NCBI GenBank assembly: GCA_000403275.2
Contig: KE159600.1
Span: 62,001 to 126,000 of the forward strand
Origin: Lachnospiraceae bacterium 28-4
GTDB taxonomy: Bacteria; Bacillota; Clostridia; Lachnospirales; Lachnospiraceae
Length of the DNA: 64,000 bases
Direction of reading: 5' to 3'
This document shows, piece after piece, positions 43,204 to 53,799 of this stretch (its first letter is position 1; every line of letters starts with the position of its first letter). The notes under the pieces are model-generated. The model saw only the letters and a program-made list of their open reading frames with translations, had not been told where the DNA came from and searched no databases. The position numbers and the translations under genes are program-made.

Positions 43204-45441
43204 TTACATCATTGTATCATCCCGTAAAACCTCAGCTAAATTGATTTTACGTATATTACGCCAGCCAAGATAATATGCAAATGCCACAGTTCCCCAAATA
43301 GCCAGCATAAAAGTCATAATCGGAATGATTGGTGCTTCGGCAAGAAAGGTTCCCACTTCGACATAGCTCGCCTTCAGCAAATACCCCACTATAATAACTG
43401 CAAGCGGAAGGGTAATGAAAATCGGGCGCCCTGCAATGGTAAGCGCTTCCACACAGAACATTTTTCTGATTTCCCCTTGTGTCATTCCAACAGACATATA
43501 TCTTGCAAATTCTCTTTTTCTCTGACGAACAAAGCCCAGCGTATTAGAAAACACATTTCCAATGCCAATCATTGCAAGCAGAACACAAAAACCGCCAAAT
43601 ATTGTCATCATCCCTTGTATCTGCTTATCATTCGCTTCTACTTCCTGAATACGGTTCTCACTTTCTGTCTTATAGCTTCCCGCAATAAGGCTTTCCACCT
43701 TCCCCTGCAAAGCATCCAATTCCTCTAATGTCACATTTTCCCTGCCAAGCATGCAGATATAGGTATCTTCCCCACTGCCTCCAATCTGTCCCTTGATTTC
43801 CTTCCACAAAGATACGGGAATAAAATGCACCAGCTCATAATAATCAAGCGTTGCGTATTCCTCTCTTAAAACAGGCACTTTCTCCGTATAGGACAAAACA
43901 GGAATCTCCACGGAAACATCTGTTAAGTTTCCGTTGTCATTCTCTTCATCGCCGGACTGTCTTAAAATACTTATCGCATTTTCCCCTTTCAAATAGGGCA
44001 TATATCTCGGATGTCTGAAATTCGGATTTGTAACATCGCGTATCCTATTCCATATGACGGCTCCATCAAGCCTCGGTGTGATACCAATCTGTTCACAGTA
44101 CGCAGAAAAACTCGCATCATCCAGTATGACAATGGGAACATTTACAAGCCATCCCCCATCCGTCTCTCTTACATAATTATTCCCTGCTTCGGCAAAACCG
44201 CCAAAGGACTTCATATCTTCGCTTATTTCTTCCTCTGCAATGATTCTTTTTGCCACCGCTTTCTGATATACAATAGCACTTCTTATTTCAGGAATCTCCT
44301 GCATTTCCTGAATTTCACTGAAAGAATCCACATCTGTATCCTTTACAGTAACCATGATGTCCCAAACACCCTGATAACGTTCAAAATAGGTTTCTCTCGT
44401 GCTGATTCCTGAAAGTGCAAAAAAAGATTGCATAATGGTGAAGGCAAGAAAAGAGAATATCAGGCTAAGTGATGCAGTCCGTAAAGCTTTTCGCTGTGCT
44501 TTCAATGCGTTACCTGCCAATTCTCCTTCCATTCCAAAAAAACAAGTAAGCAGAGGAGATTTTTTCTTACGCTTTAACTGTAATTCACCCGTATTTCTAA
44601 TCGCTTCAAGCGGTGTCAGTTTGCTTAATTTTCTGGCTGGCATCCATGCGGAAATCCAAATCGTCACTACTGTCAAAAGAAGTGTCACCGCCAAGACCAA
44701 TGGATGATAGCCAAATACTGCTTCATGTCTGCCGGCCACACCATTTCCCAATAAACTGTTCAGCATATGTATAAGCCCCATGCTGGTTAGAATGCCCAGC
44801 AGGTTTCCAATTAAAATCGGCAGAATACATAATGCCGCCGCTTCCTGCAAAAGACATGACCGTATCTGTTTTGGTGTGGCTCCAATACTGGAAAAAATAC
44901 CAAACTGACGGATTCTGGCATTCATAGACACGGCAAAAGAATTATGTATTACAATAATTAATGAAAAAGATGCAATTCCAGCTATCAGCATAAACAGCGG
45001 AAAAAGCAGCCTTGGTGCAGTGTCCTGCGGATCACGTATCATATACATTGCCAAAAGTTCATGGTTATAAATAACTTTTTCTGATGAAACTCCCAGAGTT
45101 TCGGCGATCCGTAACGTATTGTCAAGAACAGCCCCCATGTCATCAAAATAAATATCTACCATGATTTCCGGAATCTGTACTCCCTTTTCATTTATCACTA
45201 TATCTTTTACACTAGCAAAATTCTTTATGGATTCTATATCTTCCTGGGTAAATTCTCCGGCAATTCTGCTCTGCCAGCCACCTTCTTCCTGCTTAATACT
45301 TTCAATTTCATACTTCCATGCATTATAAAATAACCCTAAGAGCAATGATAACAGCAAAGCTGATATAAATGCTGCTATCATAACAGACATCCCCGACGAA
45401 CGATTATTTTTAATATAGCCTGATGAATAATCTTTCCACAT
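43204..45441 (-). CDS. ABC transporter permease, FtsX/MacB type
   Basis: A 745-residue permease of the FtsX superfamily with a membrane helix near the N-terminus, a first extracellular part (50-140), three helices (about 150-290), a linker, another helix near 320, a large extracellular domain (about 350-600) and three final helices. It has the MacB/LolE-like MSVGMTQGEIRKMFCVEA turn. With the ATPase 6 bases upstream and the two-component system it forms an export or peptide-sensing module as for BceAB-type systems. Substrate unknown. Confidence 0.88.
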   Translation of the reverse strand: MWKDYSSGYIKNNRSSGMSVMIAAFISALLLSLLLGLFYNAWKYEIESIKQEEGGWQSRIAGEFTQEDIESIKNFASVKDIVINEKGVQIPEIMVDIYFDDMGAVLDNTLRIAETLGVSSEKVIYNHELLAMYMIRDPQDTAPRLLFPLFMLIAGIASFSLIIVIHNSFAVSMNARIRQFGIFSSIGATPKQIRSCLLQEAAALCILPILIGNLLGILTSMGLIHMLNSLLGNGVAGRHEAVFGYHPLVLAVTLLLTVVTIWISAWMPARKLSKLTPLEAIRNTGELQLKRKKKSPLLTCFFGMEGELAGNALKAQRKALRTASLSLIFSFLAFTIMQSFFALSGISTRETYFERYQGVWDIMVTVKDTDVDSFSEIQEMQEIPEIRSAIVYQKAVAKRIIAEEEISEDMKSFGGFAEAGNNYVRETDGGWLVNVPIVILDDASFSAYCEQIGITPRLDGAVIWNRIRDVTNPNFRHPRYMPYLKGENAISILRQSGDEENDNGNLTDVSVEIPVLSYTEKVPVLREEYATLDYYELVHFIPVSLWKEIKGQIGGSGEDTYICMLGRENVTLEELDALQGKVESLIAGSYKTESENRIQEVEANDKQIQGMMTIFGGFCVLLAMIGIGNVFSNTLGFVRQRKREFARYMSVGMTQGEIRKMFCVEALTIAGRPIFITLPLAVIIVGYLLKASYVEVGTFLAEAPIIPIMTFMLAIWGTVAFAYYLGWRNIRKINLAEVLRDDTMM

Positions 45442-45447
45442 AGCCCA

Positions 45448-46128
45448 TTACCTCCGCTTCTCGTCGCTTATCATATGCCCGTCCTCTATGGTTATGATGC
45501 GGTCCGCTTCTAAAGCCACTTTCTCATCATGGGTAATCAACACAATCGTCTGTTCCAAATTACGATTGGATAATTTCAGCATATCAATAATTTCTTTGGA
45601 ATTTTTCTGATCCAAATTTCCAGTCGGCTCGTCCGCCAAAAGCAGAGCCGGGCGATAAATCAGGGAACGGGCTATGGCAACCCTTTGCTGCTGCCCGCCT
45701 GATAACTGGTTCGGCAAGGCTTCCAGCCGGTCAGCAATGCCAAGCGAACTGACTATCTTTTCAAAATACTCTTTGTTTGGTTTCTTCTTATCAAGGGCAA
45801 GCGGCATAAGAATGTTTTTTTGCACCGTAAGTGTTGGAATCAAGTTATAGAACTGGTATACCAAACCCACTTTCCTTCTGCGGAAAATCGCCGCCTGCGT
45901 CTGATTCAGTTTAGATAGATCTGTTCCGTCTATTGTAACTTTTCCGCTTGTAGGTTTATCCACACTTCCCAAAATATGCAGCAATGTAGATTTACCTGAA
46001 CCGGACGCTCCAACAATCGCCACAAATTCTCCCTTTCCCACCGCCAAATCAATTCCATCCAGTGCAGCTACCTGATTATTGCCGAAGCCATACATTTTGC
46101 GAACTCCTTCGCATGTTAATATATTCAT
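45448..46128 (-). CDS. ABC transporter ATPase, MacB/LolD type
   Basis: A 226-residue ATPase: Walker [10 protein letters not shown] near 40, Q-loop QFYNLIPT, signature [15 protein letters not shown] near 142, Walker [14 protein letters not shown] and the H-loop ITHDE. It energises the permease downstream. TAAGGAGGAAAC stands before the ATG. Confidence 0.95.
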   Translation of the reverse strand: MNILTCEGVRKMYGFGNNQVAALDGIDLAVGKGEFVAIVGASGSGKSTLLHILGSVDKPTSGKVTIDGTDLSKLNQTQAAIFRRRKVGLVYQFYNLIPTLTVQKNILMPLALDKKKPNKEYFEKIVSSLGIADRLEALPNQLSGGQQQRVAIARSLIYRPALLLADEPTGNLDQKNSKEIIDMLKLSNRNLEQTIVLITHDEKVALEADRIITIEDGHMISDEKRR

Positions 46129-46184
46129 TTAGTTTCCTCCTTACGGATGTTCTGAATTTTTACGCTTGCAGCAAATCTACTCAT

Positions 46185-46228
46185 TAGTTTGTAAACTTTG
46201 TTCCTGTAAGCAAACTATTTACAAACTA
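46185..46228 (-). promoter_or_regulatory. Palindromic operator upstream of ABC genes
   Basis: TAGTTTGTAAA and TTTACAAACTA are perfect 11-base inverted repeats 22 bases apart, with further half sites (GTTTGC, GTAAGC) between them. They lie 57-100 bases before the ATPase gene and next to a TACAAT box. A likely target of the neighbouring response regulator. Confidence 0.6.
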
Positions 46229-46283
46229 TATTGTATCAAATGAAAGTTACAACTTAGTGACTGAAACAGAATTGATATAAAAT

Positions 46284-47501
46284 TTATTGTTTATATAACC
46301 GGATTTCAAAACATGCACCACCATTTGGCTGATTTTTAGCCCTTATTGTCCCATTTTGATGTTCTATAATCTCTTTTGACAATGCTAAACCTATTCCAAT
46401 ACCGCTGCTGCGGATATTACCTCCCGCACTTGCGTTCTGTCCCCGGTAAAACCGTTTAAAAAGATATGGAATATCCTCTTTGGCAAATCCATCCCCCTCG
46501 TCCCAAATAAGTATTTCTGTATATAGTAGATTCTGCTCGTAAGAGCAATGGACTGTTCCACCCGTATTATGTTCCATACAATTTTTCATTACATTCATAA
46601 TTGCTTCCATAGTCCAGTCTAAATCAGCTGTTACTGCCATCTCCCCTAATTCCGGAATATCAATGGAAGTTCCGGAATCTACAAATAATTCCTGCAAATT
46701 ATCTGCTGCAAGGACAAGCACAGTAAAAACATCCACATCCTCTTTTTGAAACACCAATGCACCTGCATCAAGACGAGATAAAACAAGCAGAGATTCTTCT
46801 AAATGAGCAAGTCTGATTAACTGCTTTTTTATCTGCTCCACCTTGTCTTTTTCATATTCTGTTTTCATTGGCATTTCAGATAATGTTTGCAACAATAAAG
46901 AAATCGCAGTGATAGGAGTTTTGATCTGATGTGCAATATTTGATAAATTCTCAGCAAAATCATTTTTTGCCTGTACTGCCGCATCCCTTGTCTGGTAAAG
47001 AAATGTCACAGTCTTATATATTTCATCTTCCAATTTAGAAAAAATACCTTCTCCTGAAGCAGAAAGGACAGCCGCTTTTCCAATGTTCACCTGCTCCAAA
47101 TAATCTGACAGCCCCTCTATTCGTTTCTCTTCTGTTTTGTTACGGAATACAAAAGTAACGGCAAAGAGAAGGATTCCTGTTATAAACCCTGTGATTGCCA
47201 GTCCAATATGATATGTGATAGCAGAATCGGAAAAATCAGATATACGATATCCCAAAACGGATAATACATCCTTCACTGCCACACCATCGGCATTTCCACT
47301 CGTATATTCCTTCAATGCAGCAGAAACTATATTCTTCATTTCCGGCTCTTGTTCCAACACTTCGCCACAAATAACATTTACCAAATCAAATTGAATCCTG
47401 CTGTAATGACAAGAAACCAGCATTGCTGTAACAGCAGAAGAAATCAAGCTGACGGCCGCTGCAAATCCAAATATAATCACCAAGTTTTTTCGCCCGCTCA
47501 T
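46284..47501 (-). CDS. Sensor histidine kinase
   Basis: A 405-residue kinase: two membrane helices (about 8-28 and 100-120) flanking a sensor loop of 70 residues, a dimerisation domain with NIAHQIKTPITAISLLL (phospho-histidine near 196), and the ATPase domain with MNVMKNCMEH (N box), WDEGDGFAKEDIPYLFKRFY and GIGIGLALSKEII. Sensor loop is short but extracellular, unlike intramembrane BceS kinases. Its start overlaps the response regulator stop. Confidence 0.93.
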   Translation of the reverse strand: MSGRKNLVIIFGFAAAVSLISSAVTAMLVSCHYSRIQFDLVNVICGEVLEQEPEMKNIVSAALKEYTSGNADGVAVKDVLSVLGYRISDFSDSAITYHIGLAITGFITGILLFAVTFVFRNKTEEKRIEGLSDYLEQVNIGKAAVLSASGEGIFSKLEDEIYKTVTFLYQTRDAAVQAKNDFAENLSNIAHQIKTPITAISLLLQTLSEMPMKTEYEKDKVEQIKKQLIRLAHLEESLLVLSRLDAGALVFQKEDVDVFTVLVLAADNLQELFVDSGTSIDIPELGEMAVTADLDWTMEAIMNVMKNCMEHNTGGTVHCSYEQNLLYTEILIWDEGDGFAKEDIPYLFKRFYRGQNASAGGNIRSSGIGIGLALSKEIIEHQNGTIRAKNQPNGGACFEIRLYKQ

Positions 47502-48169
47502 ATGGTTTCCTCCATACGGTATCCCACACTTCTAATTGTTTTCAAACAGGACGGTTGGTGTAATTTGTCCCGCAATCGTTTCATCGTAACTGTCAGAGTA
47601 TTATTATTCACGTAGTTGCCATTTATATCCCATACCTGTTCTAAGATTTTTTCTCTTGTAACAGTCTTTCCTTTATTTTGCAAGAGATACAAAAGCAGCC
47701 CGTACTCTGATACGCTTAAATCTATTTCTTCCGAGCCACAAGAAACTGTCCTGCGGTTTAAATCAATCATAATCCCATCACAAGACAGATACTGCTCCGC
47801 TACATTTCCCGTTCTTCGAAGTACCGCCTGAATCCTCGAATACAAAACACTTAATTCAAAAGGCTTTACCACATAATCATCCGCACCATTTTGAAACCCT
47901 GAAACAATATCATGGGAATCACTCCGAACCGTAAGAAAAATAATCGGCAATTCCTCCCATCTACTGCGAATCCATTGACAGAGGCTATCTCCACGACCAT
48001 CCGGCATATTCCAATCCAGCAAAACAACCGTTGGCACATGAATTTCCAAAGCTCGTCTGACCTCTGAAATCGTATGGTATATCACTACCTTAAAGTTTTT
48101 CTGTTCCAGATATTCTTTTACAACACCCGCAATATTAGCGTCATCCTCAGCATAAAATAATTCGACCAT
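47498..48169 (-). CDS. OmpR-type response regulator
   Basis: About 223 residues: a receiver with the phospho-acceptor aspartate in VVLLDWNMPDGRGD (near 50) and the lysine in VVKPFE, then a winged helix with LSVSEYGLLLYLLQNKGKT and VTMKRLRDKL. The ATG at 48169 has AAGGTGGT before it; an upstream GTG at 48181 is less likely. Pairs with the kinase downstream. Confidence 0.94.
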   Translation of the reverse strand: MVELFYAEDDANIAGVVKEYLEQKNFKVVIYHTISEVRRALEIHVPTVVLLDWNMPDGRGDSLCQWIRSRWEELPIIFLTVRSDSHDIVSGFQNGADDYVVKPFELSVLYSRIQAVLRRTGNVAEQYLSCDGIMIDLNRRTVSCGSEEIDLSVSEYGLLLYLLQNKGKTVTREKILEQVWDINGNYVNNNTLTVTMKRLRDKLHQPSCLKTIRSVGYRMEETI

Positions 48170-48347
48170 TTTAATTACCACCTTACCCCGTTTCTTCTAA
48201 GATTTTACCATGTTTACCTTATGAAGGCTATCCACATACACCAGATTTTCACTTTGCTTATTCTTCCTATTTTTTATGCTTTGTGATGTCAAATTCATTG
48301 GAGATGAAAGATCCTACCCCTTTACCCTATCGACAAAATCAATATGA

Positions 48348-48376
48348 TTGATAAATCCAGGAATATAAGATATAAT
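48348..48376 (+). promoter_or_regulatory. Sigma-A promoter of small membrane protein
   Basis: TTGATA, 17 bases, TATAAT on the plus strand, 73 bases before the start at 48449. The rest of the gap 48170-48347 holds nothing else I can name. Confidence 0.75.
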
Positions 48377-48448
48377 AAATTTATAAATATCGTTTACAAA
48401 GAAGCGGAACGAATTTCTATTGCATTGTATTGTGGGAGCGTAAGTGAA

Positions 48449-48727
48449 ATGAACATAGAAATTATCGGTTGTATATTTTTTGCGATATGTATGAGCGGAG
48501 TATACATATTGCATATGTATACAAAAGAAAAGCTGATTAAAAGAAAGAACGCAGTTTATTTAATCTTAGCATTTTTTCAGATTAATACGGGATACCATAT
48601 GGTCGTTAAGAAGATTTATGAACAGAATCTATTTGCTAATCCGTGGTATCTGACGGCTTTGATATTATACATTTTAACTCAAATATTATTAATTGTCACA
48701 TGTGTAAAGACTAAGAATGGAGCATAA
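48449..48727 (+). CDS. Small three-helix membrane protein, unknown
   Basis: A 92-residue protein with three hydrophobic segments: IGCIFFAICMSGVYILHMY near the start, NAVYLILAFFQINTGYHMV in the middle and YLTALILYILTQILLIV at the end. Lysine-rich turns separate them. It has a good promoter; GGGAG lies about nine bases before the ATG. Unlike its neighbours it is on the plus strand and intact. I do not recognise the family; an immunity-type or transport-accessory protein is possible but unproven. Confidence 0.55.
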   Translation: MNIEIIGCIFFAICMSGVYILHMYTKEKLIKRKNAVYLILAFFQINTGYHMVVKKIYEQNLFANPWYLTALILYILTQILLIVTCVKTKNGA

Positions 48728-48778
48728 ATGAATAAGATTCTCGGATATAAAGCCGCCGGGACTATGAGAAAATCTCTG

Positions 48779-48950
48779 TCATCTTGCTTCCTCAAGAAAT
48801 TTATTTTCTTCTTTCAGGCGGCGGATTTCTTTATCTTGCTCTTTGACTTGTCTGCGCAAGATTGGCAATTCCTCTGCGAGACTCATTACCGTCTGTGGCG
48901 TGTGCGAGCCGGAACCGGCATCCAGCCGTCCCTCCCCTGCCGCTTTCTGA
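48779..48950 (-). pseudogene. IS3-family OrfA C-terminal remnant
   Basis: A minus-strand frame reads TPQTVMSLAEELPILRRQV and EQDKEIRRLKEENKFLEEA before a stop, the leucine-zipper end of IS3 OrfA. It is joined to the broken agr-type kinase at about 48890-48950. No OrfB follows. Confidence 0.65.
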
Positions 48951-50007
48951 CAATTCTATTGACAACTCTGTAGATTCACAGGTATTGTTACACAGGATAA
49001 TCAGTATTTTGTTCTGTAACCGGATATGGATTTCAATACTTTTGTTTTCTTTTCCGGATTCCTGACATCCATGCAGGGCATTCTCCAGCAGGTTTCCTAA
49101 AAGAGCGATCAGGTCGATTCCCCGCACCCCCAGTTCTCTTGTCACATTACACTTGACTGAAAAAACAATACCGTTTTCCTCTGCCTTGCCCGCATACGCG
49201 GAAAGTATGCTGTTTACCGTTCTGTTTACAGAATACTGCTTTACCGCCGCTTCTGAGATCTCACTTTCGTATTCCCCGATATAGGAAAGGATTGCGGCAT
49301 TGTCTCCTGTTTTCGCATATGCCGCAATCATATTGATGTGATGCCTCATGTCGTGCCGCAGCCTCCGCATCCCTCTTCATATAACTGATGTTGCTGAATA
49401 CAACGGCATATACTGCGTACATCACAAGACTGATCGTAATAAACAAGAAAAGAAGGTATATGTCTGACATGGCATTTCCTACATACAAAACGGTGATTGC
49501 CGCCTGTAGCAGATAGAACAACAGGGCGATCAGCGCCAAATTCCACCATCTGCCTTTTCTAATTTCTGCAAGGGACAGCATCACCGGTGCCGCATATCTT
49601 TTATACAATGCCAGCGCCAGGAACAGCACTGCAGTACGCAGCACATTTACCAGATAAAACTCTGCCAAGACGGACAGATGCGGCAACCATAAGCTTCAGG
49701 CTGTTGTCTATGATGGAAAACAGGCCAAAATAAGTAAGAAACAAAAAGCTTTTCTTAGGAAAACATTCCTTTGAGACAATATGGAAAAAAGGAACAGGTA
49801 TACCGCAACTCCCAAATATGTGAGTAACATGGTTATACCACTCACCGTATACATATACGCGCCCATGGAGACAAAGCCGGCCGCATACAGGCAGCTTAAA
49901 AGCACAAATTTCCTTTTGCTATGTCTGCGTTCCAGCAAATGGTAAATGACAACCACATGGCACAATACCATAAGAAACAATCCCGGAATCCGATGCACTA
50001 CACTCAT
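48890..50007 (-). pseudogene. Broken agr-type (GHKL) sensor kinase
   Basis: A polytopic kinase in at least three frames. It starts at 50007 (MSVVHRIPGLFLMVLCHVVV) with membrane helices, changes frame near 49710 (FSIIDNSLKLMVAASV), continues with helices to SNISYMKRDAE, changes frame again near 49370, and goes on as LRHDMRHHINMIAAYAKTG and NLLENALHGC of the GHKL ATPase domain. The G-box end is lost where an IS3 fragment begins. AgrC-like kinases sense cyclic peptides. Confidence 0.75.
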
Positions 50008-50011
50008 TTTC

Positions 50012-50239
50012 TCACCGCCCCCCAGCAACACGCCATACTTCCCCAATACTCCTCCGCGGAACAGGTATCTTCGTGCCGCCCTGCGTTTCTCCTTTTTCCA
50101 TTCTGTGCAGGGCATCTGTTTCCGCATCGTATTCATCAATTCCAACATGGTATTTCGGGTGTACAGTTGAATAAGCATCCAACTCTCTCCGAATAGTCCC
50201 CATGTCCTTTTGTATATCATCACATATTACTACCCGCAT
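50012..50239 (-). pseudogene. LytTR response regulator with internal deletion
   Basis: The first 50 residues are a receiver start (MRVVICDDIQKDMGTIRREL); the last 25 are the end of a LytTR DNA-binding domain (GTKIPVPRRSIGEVWRV). About 160 residues between them, including the phospho-acceptor aspartate, are missing, yet the frame is kept. AGGAAATGTT stands before the ATG. Partner of the broken kinase downstream. Confidence 0.7.
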
Positions 50240-50418
50240 AACATTTCCTGCCTTCCATATCATTCTCTGCTATTTTATCATACTTTTCAAAAGCATACAT
50301 AACCAAATAACTCCATCTCCCCCTTATTATTCATCGCTCTGCGAAAATTGAATTTTTAAACCCCACTCCCCCATGGGCATGCGAACGAAAAGTTAGACTA
50401 TATAATGCCTGTTATGCT

Positions 50419-50596
50419 ATGAGGTATACACAAGAACAAATATCAACAGCACTCGTATTGCTAAAAGCGACAGGTTCACCAGATAAAGTCATCCAGACCT
50501 TAGGTTATCCATCTTCACCGATGCTTTATCATTGGCGTGGTAAATACCCTGAATATTATGATGCTCCAAGTCAAAAACATTGGAAACAAGCTCCAA
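50419..50596 (+). pseudogene. IS3-family OrfA N-terminal remnant
   Basis: The frame starts MRYTQEQISTALVLLKATGS and goes on with VIQTLGYPSSPMLYHWRGKY, the helix-turn-helix of IS3 OrfA, then ends at HWKQA (about 50596) where dapL sequence begins on the other strand. Together with the other OrfA piece at 48779-48950 it brackets the broken agr-type genes. Confidence 0.7.
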
Positions 50597-50902
50597 ATTT
50601 TTCTGCCTGCAAGAATATTTGTATCCACATATTCGGGATATGCCGGCTCGATATCCCTCAATAGCATGTCGAAGTTCCGCAGCACCGATTTCAGACATAT
50701 AACCGTTGAAGGTTGCGGCATTCGCCTGGTCGTGAAATGCCTCTATAACAGCATCACACAGCGGGAGTGATACATCTCCAACTCCCATCTGCAACACTTT
50801 TTTATCTGGATTTGCCGTAAGATACTCATTGGTTTTGCGATAAATCGTGTTGAACAGATAGGTATCTTTCAGCTTCTTATAGCTCGTGTTTGGTTTGAAC
50901 AT
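50597..50902 (-). pseudogene. dapL: LL-diaminopimelate aminotransferase, truncated
   Basis: The N-terminus is DapL-like: MFKPNTSYKKLKDTYLFNTI, then DKKVLQMGVGDVSLPLCDAV. After AAELRHAIEGY the frame changes and the next family piece is YPEYVDTNILAGR, which in DapL lies some 55 residues further on. The rest, including the PLP lysine, is replaced by an IS3 fragment. DapL makes LL-diaminopimelate for peptidoglycan and lysine. Confidence 0.8.
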
Positions 50903-51143
50903 ATCTCTGTTTCTCCTTCATATATGGTTTGTGCCAGTCTGGTCATTTGAACGGTGTTGTCGGGTGCAATATCCGCATCTTAAAATCAGCAATGTCAGAT
51001 TTTGAAATATAGATCATCCCATCTGAACCAGCTCCGAAATACCGATCAGAAAGTTTTTGCGAAACCTCTGAAATGTTCTCAGGCACTTCACCGTAAGCAT
51101 ACAGATAGTCGTTACCGAAGCCATGCATTTTTGTAAATTTCAC
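50903..51143 (-). pseudogene. dapF: Diaminopimelate epimerase with internal deletion
   Basis: Begins with GTG at 51143 after GAGGTGAATC: KFTKMHGFGNDYLYAYGEVP, then RYFGAGSDGMIYISKSD and ADFKMRI. The next bases, in another frame, read PDNTVQMTRLAQTIYEGETE, the very end of DapF. Both catalytic cysteines and some 190 residues between are lost. It directly precedes dapL, which acts one step earlier. Confidence 0.72.
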
Positions 51144-51153
51144 CAGATTCACC

Positions 51154-53799
51154 TCAATTTGCATCAATCGTGGAAATCCCCAGCGTGACCTCCTCCAACA
51201 CATCAAGCAACATTCTCACTGTATCAAGCGAGGTCAGCATAGTAATATTATTTTGTGCTGCACACTGACGGATAGCGATACCGTCTCCAAAATGCTTACC
51301 CGAAAGCATGGCGCGAGTATTGATTACATAACTGACGTAACCGACACGAATGGAATCCAAGACTTCCTCGCTGCCTTCGCTGGGTTTATGGCGGATTCGG
51401 GTTCTGATTCCGTTGGCTTTTAAGACTTCACCCGTCAGTGTTGTGGCTTCAATATTAAAGCCCATATTGTAGAAACGGCGGACAAGCGGCAGTGTTTCTT
51501 CTTTGTTCTCATCGGCAACGCTCACCACTACCGTTCCGTAGTTGCGAAGTGTAAGCCCCGATGCAACCAGAGCTTTATATGCCGCACGGTGCAGTTTTTT
51601 ATCATAGCCGACAGCTTCGCCCGTAGATTTCATTTCGGGAGACAAATAAGCATCCATACCGCGCAGTTTTGAGAAGGAGAACGCAGGTGATTTCACATAA
51701 AAACGCTCCTTTTCCTTCGGATAGATGTCAAGATTTCTTGCTTGGGCAGAGACATACTGTGGTTACATCGGGTTGCAATATCCGCAAGACTGAAGCCTGT
51801 GGCTTTTGAAAGGAACGGCACTGTTCTTGATGAACGCGGGTTGACCTCAATGATATACACATTATCGTACTCATCTACAATAAACTGAATATTGAAAAGA
51901 CCGATAATGCCGGGGACAAATACACGCTTGCCGTCACAAACAGCATCTACCTCAACCTCTTTGCCGCGGATGTACTTATCCACCAAGACAGGTTTATCCT
52001 CGTCAATCTCAACGTCGGTCTTCAGATAGTTTTGGAGTGCTTCCTCTTTGGCGACGATCTGCATGGCTCTGCCTCCAAGCACAAAGCTGGGACGGACGAG
52101 TACGGGATAACCGATTTCTTCTGCGGCTTTTATGCCCGCTTCAATGCTCGTAACCGCCTGACCTTTTGGCTGCGGGATATTAAGAGAGATAAGCAGTTTC
52201 TCAAAGGCATCACGGTTTTCCGCACGTTCAATGGCTTTGCAGTCCGTACCGATAATATTAACCCCACGAGCCCTTAGAGGCTCTGCCAGGTTAATTGCTG
52301 TCTGACCGCCTAAGGTTGCAATAACGCCCTGTGGCTGTTCCATCTCAATAATGTTCATAACATCTTCTACACACAGCGGCTCAAAATAGAGCTTATCCGA
52401 ACAGGTGTAGTCGGTGGAGACGGTTTCGGGGTTATTGTTAATAATAATTGCCTCAAAACCCGGCGCCTTAATGGTTTGTACCGCATGAACGGTAGAATAA
52501 TCAAATTCTACGCTCTGACCGATACGGATAGGACCTGAGCCGAGGACGATTACTTTCTTTTTGTCTGAGATAATCGATTCGTTTTCCTCCTCATAAGCGG
52601 AATAGAAATACGGAATATAGCTCTCAAACTCGGAACCGCAGGTGTCGATCATCTTATAAACCGGAATGATGCCGTTGACTTTCCTTAAAGCAAATATCTC
52701 GGTTTCAAGCATATTCCAGAATTGTGCGATTACCTTATCGGAAAAGCCCTTTTTCTTTGCTTCTCGAAGCACCTTGATATTTCCGATATTTGCCTTGACT
52801 TCTTTTTCTTCCTCCACGATATTCCGTAGTTTACGGATAAAGAAAAGGTCAATAGCGGTTGCCTCTGCAATGCTGTCAATGCTTGTACCAAGTCGCAAAA
52901 GCTCAGCAATGGCATAGATACGGTCATCTGTTCCGATTCTGATATAATTAAGAAGTTCACCCTCACTCATACCGTCAAATTTGCGGTGATATAGGTGGCT
53001 AAGTCCGATTTCAAGCGAGCGTATTGCTTTAAGCAGACTTTCTTCCACCGTTCTGCCTATACTCATAACCTCACCAGTTGCCTTCATTTGCGTAGAAAGC
53101 GAGTTGTTGGCATTCGCAAACTTATCGAACGGAAAACGGGGCATTTTGGTAACCACGTAGTCCAGCGCCGGCTCGAAAGAGGCAGACGTATTGGCAATAC
53201 GGATTTCATCCAACGTCATACCTACGCCGATTTTTGCCGATACACGGGATCGTTACTGTCACGCATCACTTCATATTCAATTTCTTTATAACCTTTGATA
53301 CTCTTCTCAATCAACACCTGACTTACCGGAGAGAGCGAAAGAGCATTTTTCATCAGCGGTAAGAATTCAGCCTCGTTGTCGGCAAAGCCACCGCCTGTAC
53401 CTCCAAGAGTGAATGCAGGACGAAGTACAACGGGATAACCGATTTTCTGTGTCACCTGCAAACCTTCTTCCATAGAGCTTGCAATATCGGAAGGTAGTAC
53501 CGGTTCACCAAGACTCTCGCAGAACTCCTTAAACATTTCTCGGTCTTCCGCACGTTCAATGGAACTGCTTTTTGTTCCAAGAAGTTCTACACGACACTCT
53601 GCAAGAATACCTTTTTTTCAAGCTGCATCGCAAGGTTAAGACCCGTTTGACCGCCGATGCCGGGCAAAATGGCATCAGGACGCTCATAGCGGATTATTTT
53701 TGCGATATATTCAAGCGTTAGCGGTTCCATATAAACCTTATCCGCTATGGAGGTATCGGTCATAATGGTTGCCGGATTAGAGTTGCAAAGTACAACCTC
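51154..53799 (-). pseudogene. carB: Carbamoyl phosphate synthase large chain, multiply deleted
   Basis: Family sequence runs over the whole span but in pieces. The first 40 residues are gone; it begins [15 protein letters not shown] fused to carA. A base is lost near 53610 ([14 protein letters not shown]). A segment of about 100 residues is missing at 53222 (VMRDSND to GMTLDEIRIAN) with a frame change. An in-frame loss of about 45 residues follows VFVPGI near 51920. A further frame change occurs near 51720 before DIYPKEKERFYVKSPAFSFS. The C-terminal domain to STIDAN is intact. No active enzyme can be made. Confidence 0.85.

Noticed and set aside
48728-48973. 81-codon plus-strand frame after the small membrane protein
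   Set aside because: It is antisense to the IS3 OrfA and kinase remnants and has no own signature.
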